A stretch of DNA of 44,441 nucleotides from Singulisphaera sp. (GTDB taxonomy: Bacteria; Planctomycetota; Planctomycetia; Isosphaerales; Isosphaeraceae): assembly GCA_027451445.1 (NCBI GenBank), contig DAIDJG010000167.1, forward strand, positions 1 to 44,441, written 5' to 3'. The position numbers and the translations under genes were made by a program. Of the stretch, positions 25,971 through 35,466 are shown one piece after another. The notes under the pieces were generated by a model, which was given only the letters and a program-made list of their open reading frames with translations, was not told the origin of the DNA and did not search any database. Position 1 is the stretch's first letter, and each line of letters begins with the position of its first letter.

Positions 25971-26425
25971 GCGGCCGAACGCGCTCTGCGGTCAACCCGC
26001 AGGGATAGGAAGACTGGGGAGGCACCGTTCGACCTTTCCGTGCAGCTTCAACGGTCCCGTCCGAGCCGGCCGTTACGCTCTATCTGCGGGCGGACCCGGC
26101 AGTTAGCGTGCTCGCCCGCGCTGCGAGGCCGACACGATCGCGCTACGCCGTCGCCTTCGCCCTTCACGTTTTTGCAAAACCCAAAAGCTGGAAGGATTTG
26201 TTAAAGACCGAGCCGGCAAGCGAGAGATTTCGGCAAAACCGGTCTCGATCTTTGGTCAAAAAAACGTTAGAAGGCGGGCGTGTCGCCGTCGTCCCATGGA
26301 TGGGATGGGTGGCGACCCGCGACCCCATCTCATCTCGGATGGTCGTAATCTCGGCACATTCTCATCTCTGCTGCAACTGACGCCGAACGGGTCGCGCGCT
26401 GACGAAGTCTCCGTAGGAGCCCGGA
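25971..26425. other. Intergenic region, mostly featureless
   Basis: A short perfect hairpin CTGCGG-TCAAC-CCGCAG just follows the upstream stop codon. A locally AT-rich patch lies at 26165-26275. No coding frame or confident promoter seen; the 3' end carries the AGGAG that serves the lipoprotein gene. Confidence 0.5.
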
Positions 26426-28924
26426 GTGACTCCAGTCCTCATTCCATACGGTCGGTCGTGGACCCATCGGGCAAGACGCCCGGCGGGCACTCTCTGCGCC
26501 TTGGCCCTGGTGCTCTGGCTGCTCGGAATGTCCGGGTGTGCCACAATGCCGAGAGATTCGTGGCCCAGCGAATCCTCGACCTCGACGCGCCCGTCCGTGA
26601 GTGCGCTGGCCCGCGTTTCGCCGCAATCGCCAAACGCGAAACTTCCCCCCGCTCAGGATCTCCCGCCCCTCGACACGCCGACGAACCTTCCGACTCCGTC
26701 GCCGGAAGCCGTGCAAAAGCTGCGTGCGCTCGCGGCACAGGCGCAGCGCAAAGGAGCCGACCCCAAGCCCAAATCGCAGGAACCAGCGCTGGCCGCTCCG
26801 CAGCCTGCTGCGGGCGAGACTGCGAAGGAGTCGCTGAGTGCGATCGCACCGCCCGGCCAGTCCACTCCGGAGCCTGTGGCGCCGGCGAAGCCGGACATCG
26901 TTGTGCTCGACGCTCCGCCGCCGGCTCAGCCTGCGAGCGCCACGCCCACCACGATGGACACGCCGAACCCGGAGATGCCACCACCCGTACCGTTGGCCGG
27001 GGCTACCCCGAAACCGCCTGCGATCGCCCTCGAAACACGGGCCGCCAGCGGTTCGCCGACGTCCATTTCGAAGCCGAAGGAGGACTCGCTTCCGCTGGTT
27101 ATGGTCGACACGCAGGCGCCGACACCTGGAACGAACGATCAGCCACTCTCGCTCCCGCCTGAGGCCATGCCCGCCCCCTCGGCGACGACCGGCGAAGCGC
27201 CTGGTGACGGTGCATCCTCGCCCGCGAATCCTGATGTCAAGGTGCCGGCGCCGGTTCGGCTCCCGGATCCGCCGGCGGAACCCCGCGTGATCCCGAGCGA
27301 GCTCCCGAAGGAACCCGCACCTACGGCCCCGATCGTACCCCCGACCGGCTCCTCGCCTATGGGGAACATCGATCGGGAAGCCGCGATGGCGCCGCCTTCG
27401 CCGGCACCCGCCGCGAAGGCTGCCGACGAGAAGCCAATTCTGCCCCCGCTGCCGCCAGGCCTGTCGGACCCGCCCGCGCTCGACTTCGACTTGCCCATCC
27501 CGGCGATCCCCACGGGCGAATCGCACGTGATCCCGCTGGACGTCGAGCCCGCGACCGGAATGGCCGCAGGCTCGCGTGAAAAGGATCCGAACGCGCGCCC
27601 GGCCAATACGGCGTCGGCGACGGACCCGAAGAGCATCCCTCTCGAGATCGTCATCCCACCCCCAGCGCCAACGGCCCTGGCACCTGCCGACGACGCGGTG
27701 GAACCGGCGGAGTGTGCGTCGTGCGGCAGGAATCTGGCAGGGAACGAGGTGCCGTACTTCATGGGCGGTGACGGCCTCCCAAGGTGCGCAGAGGGTAAGT
27801 GCATACCCGGCCGCGCGGAGTGCAGCCACCTCGACGCCGATACGGCCGTGGGCCGCTTCTTCGCAGGGTTATATGAATGCCTGTGCTGCCCCGACCCGTG
27901 CTATGAGCCGAAGTGGATCCCCGTCGCCAACGCCGCGTTCTTCGTCGACTACGCCCGTCCGCAAACGTTGATGCGGCTCCGCATCGACGAGGGGATCGAC
28001 ATGATCTATCCCGACCGTTCGGAGTTCTTCTGGGCTCGGAATGACGGGAAGGGCATGGGCCCCTCGCCTCCGTCGTTCACGGTCCCCGCACGTAGCACCA
28101 CCCCGCACGTGCCGGTTCCGCACAATCCCTCCGGGCGCCCCCCGGGGCTCTCCGGCCCTCTCGGCCACCACGTCTCACCACGACCGCCGGGGCTCGGCCC
28201 GGTCGGCGGCACGCACACGACCCATGCCTCGCATCGGATGCCCCTTTCGCCGGGTGTACACAAGCTCTTCGCGCAGCCGACTCTCGACTACCACCAGCTC
28301 AACTACTACACCGAGATCGCCTCACCACGAGCGGCGTTCTTCTTCGAGATCCCCTATCGCTACATTGAGCCGGCGCTCGGGCCGACGCACTCGGGCTTCA
28401 GCGACATGAACCTCGGTACCAAGTCGCTCCTGCTCGACTGCGAGCTGCTCCAGCTCACATTCCAGTTCCGCACGTACCTGCCGATGGGCAATGCCATGCA
28501 GGGACTCGGCACCGGACACGTTTCGCTCGAACCCTCGCTGCTCTCATCGCTGAGACTGTCGCCGAACGCCTACATGCAGGGGCAGCTTTCACAGTGGATC
28601 CCGCTGGGAGGCGACCCTGGCTACGCCGGTGCGCTGCTCCACTATCACATGAGTCTGAACCAGGTCCTCTGGCGCTTGACTCCCGACTCGCCTCTGATTG
28701 GAACGGCCGAGTTCAACGGCTGGTCGTTCCAGGCCGGTCAGTACACCAACCCGCTCGTCGGACCCTACCAGCAGTCCAGCGGACAGACCTACGCCTCGAT
28801 CGGCCCTGGCCTTCGTATGGTCATCTGCAATAAGTATGACTTCGGCCTGGGCACCGCCTTCGCGGTCACCAACCCGCACTGGACGAGCACGCTCTACCGC
28901 ATCGAGTTCCGCGTCCGGTTCTGA
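26426..28924 (+). CDS. Proline-rich lipoprotein with barrel-like C-terminus
   Basis: Start GTG 26426 with AGGAG six bases upstream. Residues 15-38 form a lipoprotein-type signal (LCALALVLWLLGMSGC; lipidated Cys38). Residues about 40-425 are a long Pro/Ala/Thr-rich unstructured region. A Cys-rich patch follows at about 428-475 (ECASCGRNLAG, then CAEGKC and CLCCPDPCYEPK), possibly metal-binding or disulfide-linked. The C-terminal 200 residues have alternating beta strands ending in an aromatic residue (IEFRVRF), as in outer-membrane barrels, with many QLS/LEPS-type strands. This suggests a surface anchor spanning peptidoglycan: lipid at one end, barrel at the other (inference). I recognise it only as a planctomycete-type protein without assigned function. 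Confidence 0.75.
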   Translation: MTPVLIPYGRSWTHRARRPAGTLCALALVLWLLGMSGCATMPRDSWPSESSTSTRPSVSALARVSPQSPNAKLPPAQDLPPLDTPTNLPTPSPEAVQKLRALAAQAQRKGADPKPKSQEPALAAPQPAAGETAKESLSAIAPPGQSTPEPVAPAKPDIVVLDAPPPAQPASATPTTMDTPNPEMPPPVPLAGATPKPPAIALETRAASGSPTSISKPKEDSLPLVMVDTQAPTPGTNDQPLSLPPEAMPAPSATTGEAPGDGASSPANPDVKVPAPVRLPDPPAEPRVIPSELPKEPAPTAPIVPPTGSSPMGNIDREAAMAPPSPAPAAKAADEKPILPPLPPGLSDPPALDFDLPIPAIPTGESHVIPLDVEPATGMAAGSREKDPNARPANTASATDPKSIPLEIVIPPPAPTALAPADDAVEPAECASCGRNLAGNEVPYFMGGDGLPRCAEGKCIPGRAECSHLDADTAVGRFFAGLYECLCCPDPCYEPKWIPVANAAFFVDYARPQTLMRLRIDEGIDMIYPDRSEFFWARNDGKGMGPSPPSFTVPARSTTPHVPVPHNPSGRPPGLSGPLGHHVSPRPPGLGPVGGTHTTHASHRMPLSPGVHKLFAQPTLDYHQLNYYTEIASPRAAFFFEIPYRYIEPALGPTHSGFSDMNLGTKSLLLDCELLQLTFQFRTYLPMGNAMQGLGTGHVSLEPSLLSSLRLSPNAYMQGQLSQWIPLGGDPGYAGALLHYHMSLNQVLWRLTPDSPLIGTAEFNGWSFQAGQYTNPLVGPYQQSSGQTYASIGPGLRMVICNKYDFGLGTAFAVTNPHWTSTLYRIEFRVRF

Positions 28925-28929
28925 TCTCA

Positions 28930-29104
28930 GAGTCTGTCCCGGAAGTGGAGCGGAGCCGGAAAACGGGGACTGGCTCCGAGTCTTCGAGGTGCCTGTCCCC
29001 GTTTTCCGGTGGAGCGGGAAGCGTGGAAATGGGGACAGGCACCGTGCGAAGACGTCCGGAGCCAGTCCCCATTTCCACGCTTCCCGCGCTATTGGGACAG
29101 ACTC
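28930..29104. repeat. Nested REP-like palindrome between convergent genes
   Basis: Three inverted repeats are arranged together. The outer arms are GAGTCTGTCCC (28930-28940) and GGGACAGACTC (29094-29104), a perfect 11-base pair. Inside are hairpin 1 (28956-29009; arms CCGGAAAACGGGGAC and GTCCCCGTTTTCCGG) and hairpin 2 (29014-29087; arms GCGGGAAGCGTGGAAATGGG and its complement). The two hairpins share the GGGGACAGGCACC / GGAGCCAGTCCCC theme in opposite order. It sits between the convergent lipoprotein and Calx-beta genes, so it may also stop transcription from both sides. Confidence 0.85.
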
Positions 29105-29133
29105 CCAGCAATCACGAACTGTCGAGACGATCA

Positions 29134-32100
29134 CTACTTCACGTGAGCGCCGCGACGGTGCGCGACGTGGAACGGCTTGAGGTGATTGCCCTTCACCACC
29201 GTCCCCGGATGCCCCGTGAGGCTGCGCACAATGGCCACACCGCCGTTCGGCAATACGGCTGTTCCCGCCGCGTTGATGCCGATGAAGTTCTGGAAGATCC
29301 GGTCCCGTGTTGAACCCAGACCCCGAACTTGCACGCCGTTGCCGTCATTGCCCGAGATCACGTTGTTGGGGCCGATCAGGTTGTTCGGAGCATTGTCGAC
29401 ATAAACACCATTTAGATTGTTGGGAACGCTCGCCGTGCCTGCGGCATTGGTGCCAATGAGGTTGCCGGCCACCTTGTTGCCCGCGGACCCCGCGAACCCG
29501 ACGTAAACGCCGCCGAGCCCGTTCCCGGAAATCACGTTGCCCTGCGAGCGCGAGCCGCCGATGAGGTTGCTCGGCGAGTTGTCCAGAAGGATTCCGTAGT
29601 AGCGATTGCCGGCGATCTGCTGGCCGTCGGGAGCGATGCCGAGGTAGTTGTTCTGGACGACGTTGCCGCCCAGGTTCTTGAGGAAGATACCCGCATACGT
29701 GAAGTCGTCGATGGCAAGGCCTTTGATCGTGCTGTCGCCTCCCGCGACCGTGAGGCCGCTCACGCTGGCACCCGCAGCGCCGCCTTCCAGCACGACGAGC
29801 GGCGCACCGTTGTAGCCCGGCTGGCTGGTCCCATCGATCGTGATGGGGCGGGTGAGCGTCGGCAGCGGCGAGAGAACGTCGATGACAAACGGCCCAGTGC
29901 CTGGGAAGTCGAATGTAATCGTGCTCGGCCCTGTCCCTGCGTCCGCCTGGAGGATCGCCTGGCGGAGTGAGCCGGCCCCGGCGTCTGCGGTCGACGTCAC
30001 CGCGAACGGATTAAAGAGTCCAAGCGTGGCGATACCTTCCGCCTTGACGATCGAGGCATTGATCGCCGCGGAGAGTTCGAGGGCAAACGTGACGACGCCA
30101 TGGGCGGTCGTGTTCAGAATCGGCACGGTCACTGTTTCCTGGGTCTGCCCGGGCGCAAACGCGAGTGTCCCGCTTGTGGCGACATACTCAACGCCGGCGA
30201 CGGCCGTCTGGTCGGCCGTTTGGTAGTTCACCTGGGTGATCGTGCCGCTAGCGGTGGAGAGTGTGACGACAAACGTGGCGGACGTCGCGCCCGGTGGGAC
30301 CACGACGTTGCTCACGGACAGCAAGGGTGCGCCGATGGTCGAATTGATCGTGGCGGTCCCCTGGGCCTGGCCGAGCGAAGCGCCGGTCGGGTCCGTGAGG
30401 TTGACGAAGAACGTGTTGCCGGTCTCGAACAGCGACGTCGCGGGGACCGGGACCGTGATCGTCTGCTGGGTCTGGCCAGGGTTGAACGTGAGTGTTCCGT
30501 TGGTCGGGGTGTAAGCCCCGGAAGCCGCGGTCGCGCTGCCGTCGGCCGTGCTGTAATTCACGGTGACGGGAGCGCCGCTGGGCGCGGAGAGCGAGACGGT
30601 GAAGCGTGCGAGGTTGGTCCCGATCTCCGGCTGCGTCACGTTGACGTCGTTGATGGAGACCGAAGGCTGAGCCACCGGGCTGAGGATCGTACCCGTTCCC
30701 TGGCTCGTGCCGAGGGTTGCGTTGCCTGGATTGCTCAGGGTCAACAGGTACGTGAGCGTCGGCTTGTAGACGGTCTGCGACGGAACCACCACGTTGATCG
30801 TCTGCGACGTCTGGCCGGGGGCGAACGTCAGCGTTCCGCTGACAGGCTCGTAATCCACACCCGCCAGGGCGGTAATGTCCGAGGTGGCGTAGTGCACCGT
30901 GATCGGCAGGGCGCTTGGGCCCGACAGGCTTACCGTGAACGCCTCATTGACCGAGCTCGCGGAGGGCGCGGTGACGCTGGGGTTGCTGACGGAGACCGTG
31001 GGAGGCGGATTCTGATCGAGGATCGTGCCGGTCCCCTGCGGGACCGCAATCGTCGCGTTCGTGGCACCGCTGAGCGTAACGTTGAAGTTCGTATCGGGGC
31101 CAGGCAGGTTGCTCCCGCTGATCGTCACGGGAATCGTCTGAACGGTCGTACCGGCGGGGAACTTGAGGATCCCGCTGGCGGCGGTGTAATTGGTTCCCGC
31201 CAGCGCCGTGCCATTCGACGTGGCATAGTTGACGGTCACATCGACCGGGCTCACCGAAGAAAGGGTCACATTGAAGGTCGCGGTCGACGTCGATCCTTGC
31301 GCGGCCTCAGGTGCGCTCACGTTATTGATCACCAGGAACGGCGCAGGGTTGTCATTGAGGATCGTGCCCAGTCCCTGTCCCGCGGAGATTGTCGCGTTCG
31401 AAGGGGCACTGAGGGTCACGGCAAAGATCGTGTTCCCATTGAGCGGGGACTGGGGCAGGACGGGGACCGTAACCGTCGCCGTGGTCGTCTGTGAAGCCCC
31501 GCCCAAAGTCGCCGTGCCGGTCGTCGCCGTGTAGTCGGCGCCAGCCTGGGCCGTCACGTTGGACGTCGCGTAATTGACGGTCACCGGCAGCGTGGTCGGG
31601 CTCGAAAGGCTGATGGTGAAGACCGCGTTGACGCCCGTCGTCGGATTCCCCACGACCTGGACGCTGTTGATGCTCAGGGTGGGCCCCGGCACGTTATCGA
31701 CGATCGTGCCCGTGCCCGTCGCCGCGGTGATCATCGAGTTCACCGGGTTGGTCAGCCCGAGCGTGAATTGCGTCGTCGGACCCGGTCCCACCGCGGGCAG
31801 CACCGTGACGGGCACATTCTGACTGGTCACTCCCGGCTGAAAGGTCAGCGTGCCGCTCGTGGCAAGATAGTTCGTACCGGCCTTGGCGGTGCCGTCGGCC
31901 GTCGCGTACTGCACGGTGACCACCTGCGCACTCGGCGAGGCGAGTGAAACGGTGAAGTTCTCCGTGGTGGACGTGGATGAGTTTTGCGTCGCCGACGCGT
32001 TGCTGACCGAGAGTCCCACCGGGTTGTTCGCGTCAATGATGGTGCCGATCGCCTGGTTCACGGCGACCGTGGCGTTCGTGGCCGAGCTGATGTTGACTGC

Positions 32101-32802
32101 GAACGTAAGGTTCCCCTTCGGAATGCTGCTCCCGATGATCGGAATGCTAATGTTCTGCGACGTCTCACCCGGTGTGAGCGTGACCGTGCCGCTCATGGCC
32201 GTATAGTCGACCCCCGCGTGCGCGGTCAGATCGGCCGTGCTGTAACTGACCACCACGGGCAAACCACTCGCCGTCGAGAGTGAGATCGTCGCCGTGGCAT
32301 TCACGATCCCGCTGGTCGTCTCTTTCTGGCTGAAGTTTGCGATGCTCACCTGGGGCGGCAGGTTGTTGTCGATAACAGTTGCGGTGCCGACTCCGCCTCC
32401 CGGGGCGATGGTGTCGCCGATGGGGTTGATCAGGTTGAGCGTGAAGTTGGTCGACGGCCGGAAGAGCTTGTCGTCCAGGATCGGCACCATCACCACCTGG
32501 GCCGTCTGACCCGGGGCAAACTTGACCGTTCCCGTCGTCGACGTGTAGTCGATCCCCGCGACACCCGTACCGTCCGCGGTGAAGTAGTCGACCGTGACCT
32601 GCTGCGTCAGCGGTGCCGAGAGCGAGACGACGAACAGAGCGTTCGTCCCGCCCGCGATCTCGGTGACCGTCGTGTCCCCCACGGAGATCGTGAGCAGCGT
32701 GCGCGTTTCCAGCCCTTCGAGCTGCGGGCGCAAACGCGAGCGAAGCGATGCCGGGCCCGTGCGACGAGGTCGATCGAGGCGACGTCCTTGTCCGGCTGGC
32801 AT
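29134..32802 (-). CDS. Calx-beta repeat surface protein with C-terminal beta-helix
   Basis: Large exported adhesin-like protein. ATG 32802 is chosen because GGGAGG lies eight bases upstream and the N-terminus (MPAGQGRRLDRPRR) leads into the planctomycete export motif LEGLETRTLL at about 28-37; the frame extends 94 residues further upstream without family character. Eight Calx-beta repeats of about 110-120 residues follow, each with variants of NYATADGTA-AG-DYT--SGTLTFAPGQT; such domains usually bind calcium and form rods. The last 270 residues are a right-handed beta-helix typical of parallel-helix surface proteins (NNVISGNDGNGVQVRG and similar NxxxGN turns). 1222 residues. The C-terminal ending RRGAHVK is basic and short. 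Regulation unknown. Confidence 0.88.
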   Translation of the reverse strand: MPAGQGRRLDRPRRTGPASLRSRLRPQLEGLETRTLLTISVGDTTVTEIAGGTNALFVVSLSAPLTQQVTVDYFTADGTGVAGIDYTSTTGTVKFAPGQTAQVVMVPILDDKLFRPSTNFTLNLINPIGDTIAPGGGVGTATVIDNNLPPQVSIANFSQKETTSGIVNATATISLSTASGLPVVVSYSTADLTAHAGVDYTAMSGTVTLTPGETSQNISIPIIGSSIPKGNLTFAVNISSATNATVAVNQAIGTIIDANNPVGLSVSNASATQNSSTSTTENFTVSLASPSAQVVTVQYATADGTAKAGTNYLATSGTLTFQPGVTSQNVPVTVLPAVGPGPTTQFTLGLTNPVNSMITAATGTGTIVDNVPGPTLSINSVQVVGNPTTGVNAVFTISLSSPTTLPVTVNYATSNVTAQAGADYTATTGTATLGGASQTTTATVTVPVLPQSPLNGNTIFAVTLSAPSNATISAGQGLGTILNDNPAPFLVINNVSAPEAAQGSTSTATFNVTLSSVSPVDVTVNYATSNGTALAGTNYTAASGILKFPAGTTVQTIPVTISGSNLPGPDTNFNVTLSGATNATIAVPQGTGTILDQNPPPTVSVSNPSVTAPSASSVNEAFTVSLSGPSALPITVHYATSDITALAGVDYEPVSGTLTFAPGQTSQTINVVVPSQTVYKPTLTYLLTLSNPGNATLGTSQGTGTILSPVAQPSVSINDVNVTQPEIGTNLARFTVSLSAPSGAPVTVNYSTADGSATAASGAYTPTNGTLTFNPGQTQQTITVPVPATSLFETGNTFFVNLTDPTGASLGQAQGTATINSTIGAPLLSVSNVVVPPGATSATFVVTLSTASGTITQVNYQTADQTAVAGVEYVATSGTLAFAPGQTQETVTVPILNTTAHGVVTFALELSAAINASIVKAEGIATLGLFNPFAVTSTADAGAGSLRQAILQADAGTGPSTITFDFPGTGPFVIDVLSPLPTLTRPITIDGTSQPGYNGAPLVVLEGGAAGASVSGLTVAGGDSTIKGLAIDDFTYAGIFLKNLGGNVVQNNYLGIAPDGQQIAGNRYYGILLDNSPSNLIGGSRSQGNVISGNGLGGVYVGFAGSAGNKVAGNLIGTNAAGTASVPNNLNGVYVDNAPNNLIGPNNVISGNDGNGVQVRGLGSTRDRIFQNFIGINAAGTAVLPNGGVAIVRSLTGHPGTVVKGNHLKPFHVAHRRGAHVK

Positions 32803-33132
32803 CAGCGTGACCTCCCTGCGCAACCCGAACCGACACCGGCGGCATGGCGCGCCGGCGCGGGAGCTCGGACCATGAGCTTCCTCCGAAACATACACGCCAA
32901 ATGGCAGTGAGGCCGGAGGGCGAGCGCGTTTTCTGCGGATTCTCGTCCGGTTTCGCCAACTTACGCGATTGCAATGCGCCCGCCGCCTGAAGCGGGTACG
33001 TTCACAAACGAGCGGAAATGACGTTTCCGGGGAGAAATCGGGGCCAAGGAGGTACGGCGATGTGAGAGAGAATATCTCATACATCGTATTCGGCTCTGGT
33101 GCAACGTGAAGTTAAGTCGGAACCGGAAAAAT
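32803..33132. other. Intergenic region upstream of the Calx-beta gene
   Basis: It contains the GGGAGG ribosome site of the Calx-beta gene and an AT-rich part at 33050-33160. A weak promoter-like pair on the minus strand (TTGCAC, 17 bases, TATGAG, near 33080-33105) is possible but poor. No gene supported. Confidence 0.4.
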
Positions 33133-35301
33133 TCATAAGTTTTTTTCAAGGGCGGGAGCACTGAGCCCAAACGTCGCCGCGGAGATGGATTCGTGCGCAC
33201 TCGCCAGGCGCACGTTGTAGTAGGCCCGAAGCACCTCCTGAGCCGTCTGGTCCTCGTCGATTTCCTCGCCCCGGCGCTGGCTTGCCAGCCGCTCCGCGAC
33301 CCGCGCGGCAGAGCGTGCGCAGACCGAAAGTCCGACGGCATCCGCGCGCTTTGCGAGCGCCTGTAGCTCGTCGATCCGCCGAAATGCCGCCAGGCCGCCG
33401 GCCCCGATTCCTTCGAGCCGCAGGGCAAGCTGCCCCAGGAGCTGCCCGAGCGCTGTCGACGAGTCTCCGGCATCAAACTCCTCGTCAACTTCCTCAGACT
33501 CCTCGGGAGCACTCGGGAACACGCTGCCGGAGGCCGGTCGAATCGCCGTCTGTGCCTTGTCCGAATCGAGGGTCAGGTTCAGAGTCTTCGTCCCCGCATG
33601 GACTGCGATCGGCTCCACGACGAGACGGCCCGCCTCGAGACGAAGCTGACCCAGCACCGTTTGCGCCTGGGCAGGGTCGAGCGTCTCTAGAAGGCGAATC
33701 GCCCCTTCGGTCTCCGGCGTATTCGGCAGCACCAGCGGAAGCATGCGACCCTCCCCATCCACGACGAGCCGGACGAGCTCCTGGCGAACCTCATCAAACT
33801 GACCGGGGAGCCACACCTTGGGCGCAATCAAAACGATCGCTTCGCGCTCGTCGCGGTCGCCGAGCCCCCCGCCGAAGAGCCGCACCGCCCGCGAAACAAG
33901 GTCGGACCACCGATCCAGCAGCGGCGCCTGGCTCGGGTCGCTGGGCCCCGTGGCAAACCCAAGAGTCGATGGCCGGCCCGAGAACCTCCCGTTCCGGTTG
34001 CGCCACGCATTCGAAAGGCGGATCGACTGCCGGCTCGCGAACGACGGCGAGTCAATCCCGGACCAGGGTCCTTCGCCGTCGTAACGAATTTGGGGATCGA
34101 AGTCGCTCACGGTGGTAGGCCGGGCGTCGGTCCAGGTCGACCACGAGCGCGCGGAGACATCCCAGAAGTAAAGCGTCAGACCCGCGAACCCGCTCCGAGC
34201 CCTCCAGCGCCGGGCACCGAGACCGATGAGCGTCAGCTCACCCACCGCTTCGTAAGACGTGCGATGTTCCCCCACCAAGGCATGGGTCGGACGAACTTGC
34301 AGCGCGTGCCGCAAGGCCTCGAGACGGGCAGCCACCGACAGCAAGCGTGCCGAGTCCGACTGGGCGTTGCGCGCCAGGCTGAGCTCGACCTCATCGGCAA
34401 GCGTGTTGAGCGAGCGCTCCAACCTCGGCAAGTCCACCCCGTGCGCCGAGACGGCCAGCGTACGGAGGCGTTCGGCCGTCGCTCTCGAGAGCCGTGATGA
34501 CCCGGTCGCGACGAGCGAAGTGAGGACGTGTCCGACCGACGCGAGGATCTCTTCCCGAGTCCGCGGCGCATCCGTTGATTCCTCGCGCATCAACGACTCG
34601 GATCCGGCCAGGTCGCGCGCGCCTCGCGAGGCCTGAAAGGCGAGGACGGCGGCGACCTTGTGCTCGCAGGCGCCCGTAGCGTGACACGAGCACACCATCC
34701 CCGCCAGGCCCGCGCCCGGCATCCAGCGGCACTGCACGTTGCGGGACGGGAAGCGAATGATCAAGGCACTCGCGAGTTCAAACTCGGCGGTCAATCCCAG
34801 CGCCAGCGCCTTCGAAGCCTTGGCAGCAAGTGGCTTGCCGGCCCACTTCGTCAGCTCCTCGTCGGTGATCGCCAGGATGTCGTCGCCGGTGGCTTGGGTG
34901 GGTTCCGAGGGCGGAGCATCCGTCGCCTCCGCCGGGGCCGACTCGCGCACAAAGATCAAGGCGCTGAGAATGTGCCGGCAGATCCCGCCCGCGGGGCAGT
35001 TGCACGTCGATTGAGCAGGCGGCAAGGCGAGCCGCACCACACCGTCGCCGACCTCCATCTGGAGGCGTTCGCCGTCGGCGTCGAGATTTGCTGGCTGCGA
35101 CGTCTCAAGGTCCTTGCGTGCGCGGCGCACGAGACCCTTGTTCGCAAGCGCCGCCAGAGCGTCGTCATCAAACGCGGCGAGGGCCGCGCGAAAGTGAGCG
35201 AGAGCACCTAACGTAAGGAGGGAAACCTCATAACTCCCCCCCTTGGGAAGGGGGGGTTGGGGGGGTGGGGATTGGCGGTCCGATGTGTCCAACTCAGCCA
35301 T
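33133..35301 (-). CDS. Tandem SWIM zinc-finger protein
   Basis: Two SWIM fingers with identical C-x-C-x5-C-x-H spacing: CNCPAGGICRH (C100-H110) and CSCHATGACEH (C204-H214). SWIM fingers bind DNA or proteins. The remaining 500 residues are helical N-terminally and beta-rich C-terminally, with no catalytic motif I know. It is the fourth and last gene of the MoxR-DUF5682-vWA-SWIM operon, 165 bases after the vWA gene. The ATG at 35301 has a strong AGGAG six bases upstream, so it is the likely start; consequently residues 12-24 (PPPQPPLPKGGSY) are encoded by a palindromic intergenic-type repeat (35231-35270). The conserved domain probably begins near LGALAHFRAALAAFDD. Similar SWIM genes accompany this operon type in other bacteria (recollection). 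Confidence 0.83.
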   Translation of the reverse strand: MAELDTSDRQSPPPQPPLPKGGSYEVSLLTLGALAHFRAALAAFDDDALAALANKGLVRRARKDLETSQPANLDADGERLQMEVGDGVVRLALPPAQSTCNCPAGGICRHILSALIFVRESAPAEATDAPPSEPTQATGDDILAITDEELTKWAGKPLAAKASKALALGLTAEFELASALIIRFPSRNVQCRWMPGAGLAGMVCSCHATGACEHKVAAVLAFQASRGARDLAGSESLMREESTDAPRTREEILASVGHVLTSLVATGSSRLSRATAERLRTLAVSAHGVDLPRLERSLNTLADEVELSLARNAQSDSARLLSVAARLEALRHALQVRPTHALVGEHRTSYEAVGELTLIGLGARRWRARSGFAGLTLYFWDVSARSWSTWTDARPTTVSDFDPQIRYDGEGPWSGIDSPSFASRQSIRLSNAWRNRNGRFSGRPSTLGFATGPSDPSQAPLLDRWSDLVSRAVRLFGGGLGDRDEREAIVLIAPKVWLPGQFDEVRQELVRLVVDGEGRMLPLVLPNTPETEGAIRLLETLDPAQAQTVLGQLRLEAGRLVVEPIAVHAGTKTLNLTLDSDKAQTAIRPASGSVFPSAPEESEEVDEEFDAGDSSTALGQLLGQLALRLEGIGAGGLAAFRRIDELQALAKRADAVGLSVCARSAARVAERLASQRRGEEIDEDQTAQEVLRAYYNVRLASAHESISAATFGLSAPALEKNL

Positions 35302-35402
35302 GGGCCGCTCCTCTTCGCTTGACGGTTGAGGGGTACGGTACCAGCCGGTTGCGAGCGCTCACTCCCCACCCCCCCAACCCCCCCTTCCCAAGGGGGGGAG
35401 TA
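35231..35402. repeat. Inverted doublet of the C7TTGGGAAG7 repeat straddling the SWIM start codon
   Basis: Copy 1 (35231-35270, forward) lies inside the SWIM coding sequence; copy 2 (35361-35402, inverted) lies upstream of it. Both have the full core plus TTGGGGGGGTGGGG tail and are nearly identical. The start codon (35301) and its ribosome site fall in the 90-base loop between the arms. On the mRNA the arms are complementary over about 38 bases. Same repeat as 10445-10628. Confidence 0.88.
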
Positions 35403-35466
35403 ATATGTTCGCGCATTGCGAACGGGGATTGACGATCGCTGATGTGCAGCCCAACAGTGAGGCAAT

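Noticed and set aside
26330-27829. 499-residue Arg/Gly-rich frame opposite the lipoprotein gene
   Set aside because: Mirror of the proline/alanine-rich region (Pro codons read as Gly/Arg on the other strand).
30100-31494. 464-residue frame opposite the Calx-beta gene
   Set aside because: Antisense of a repetitive gene; its repeated Arg/Gly/Asp phrases simply mirror the Calx-beta repeats.
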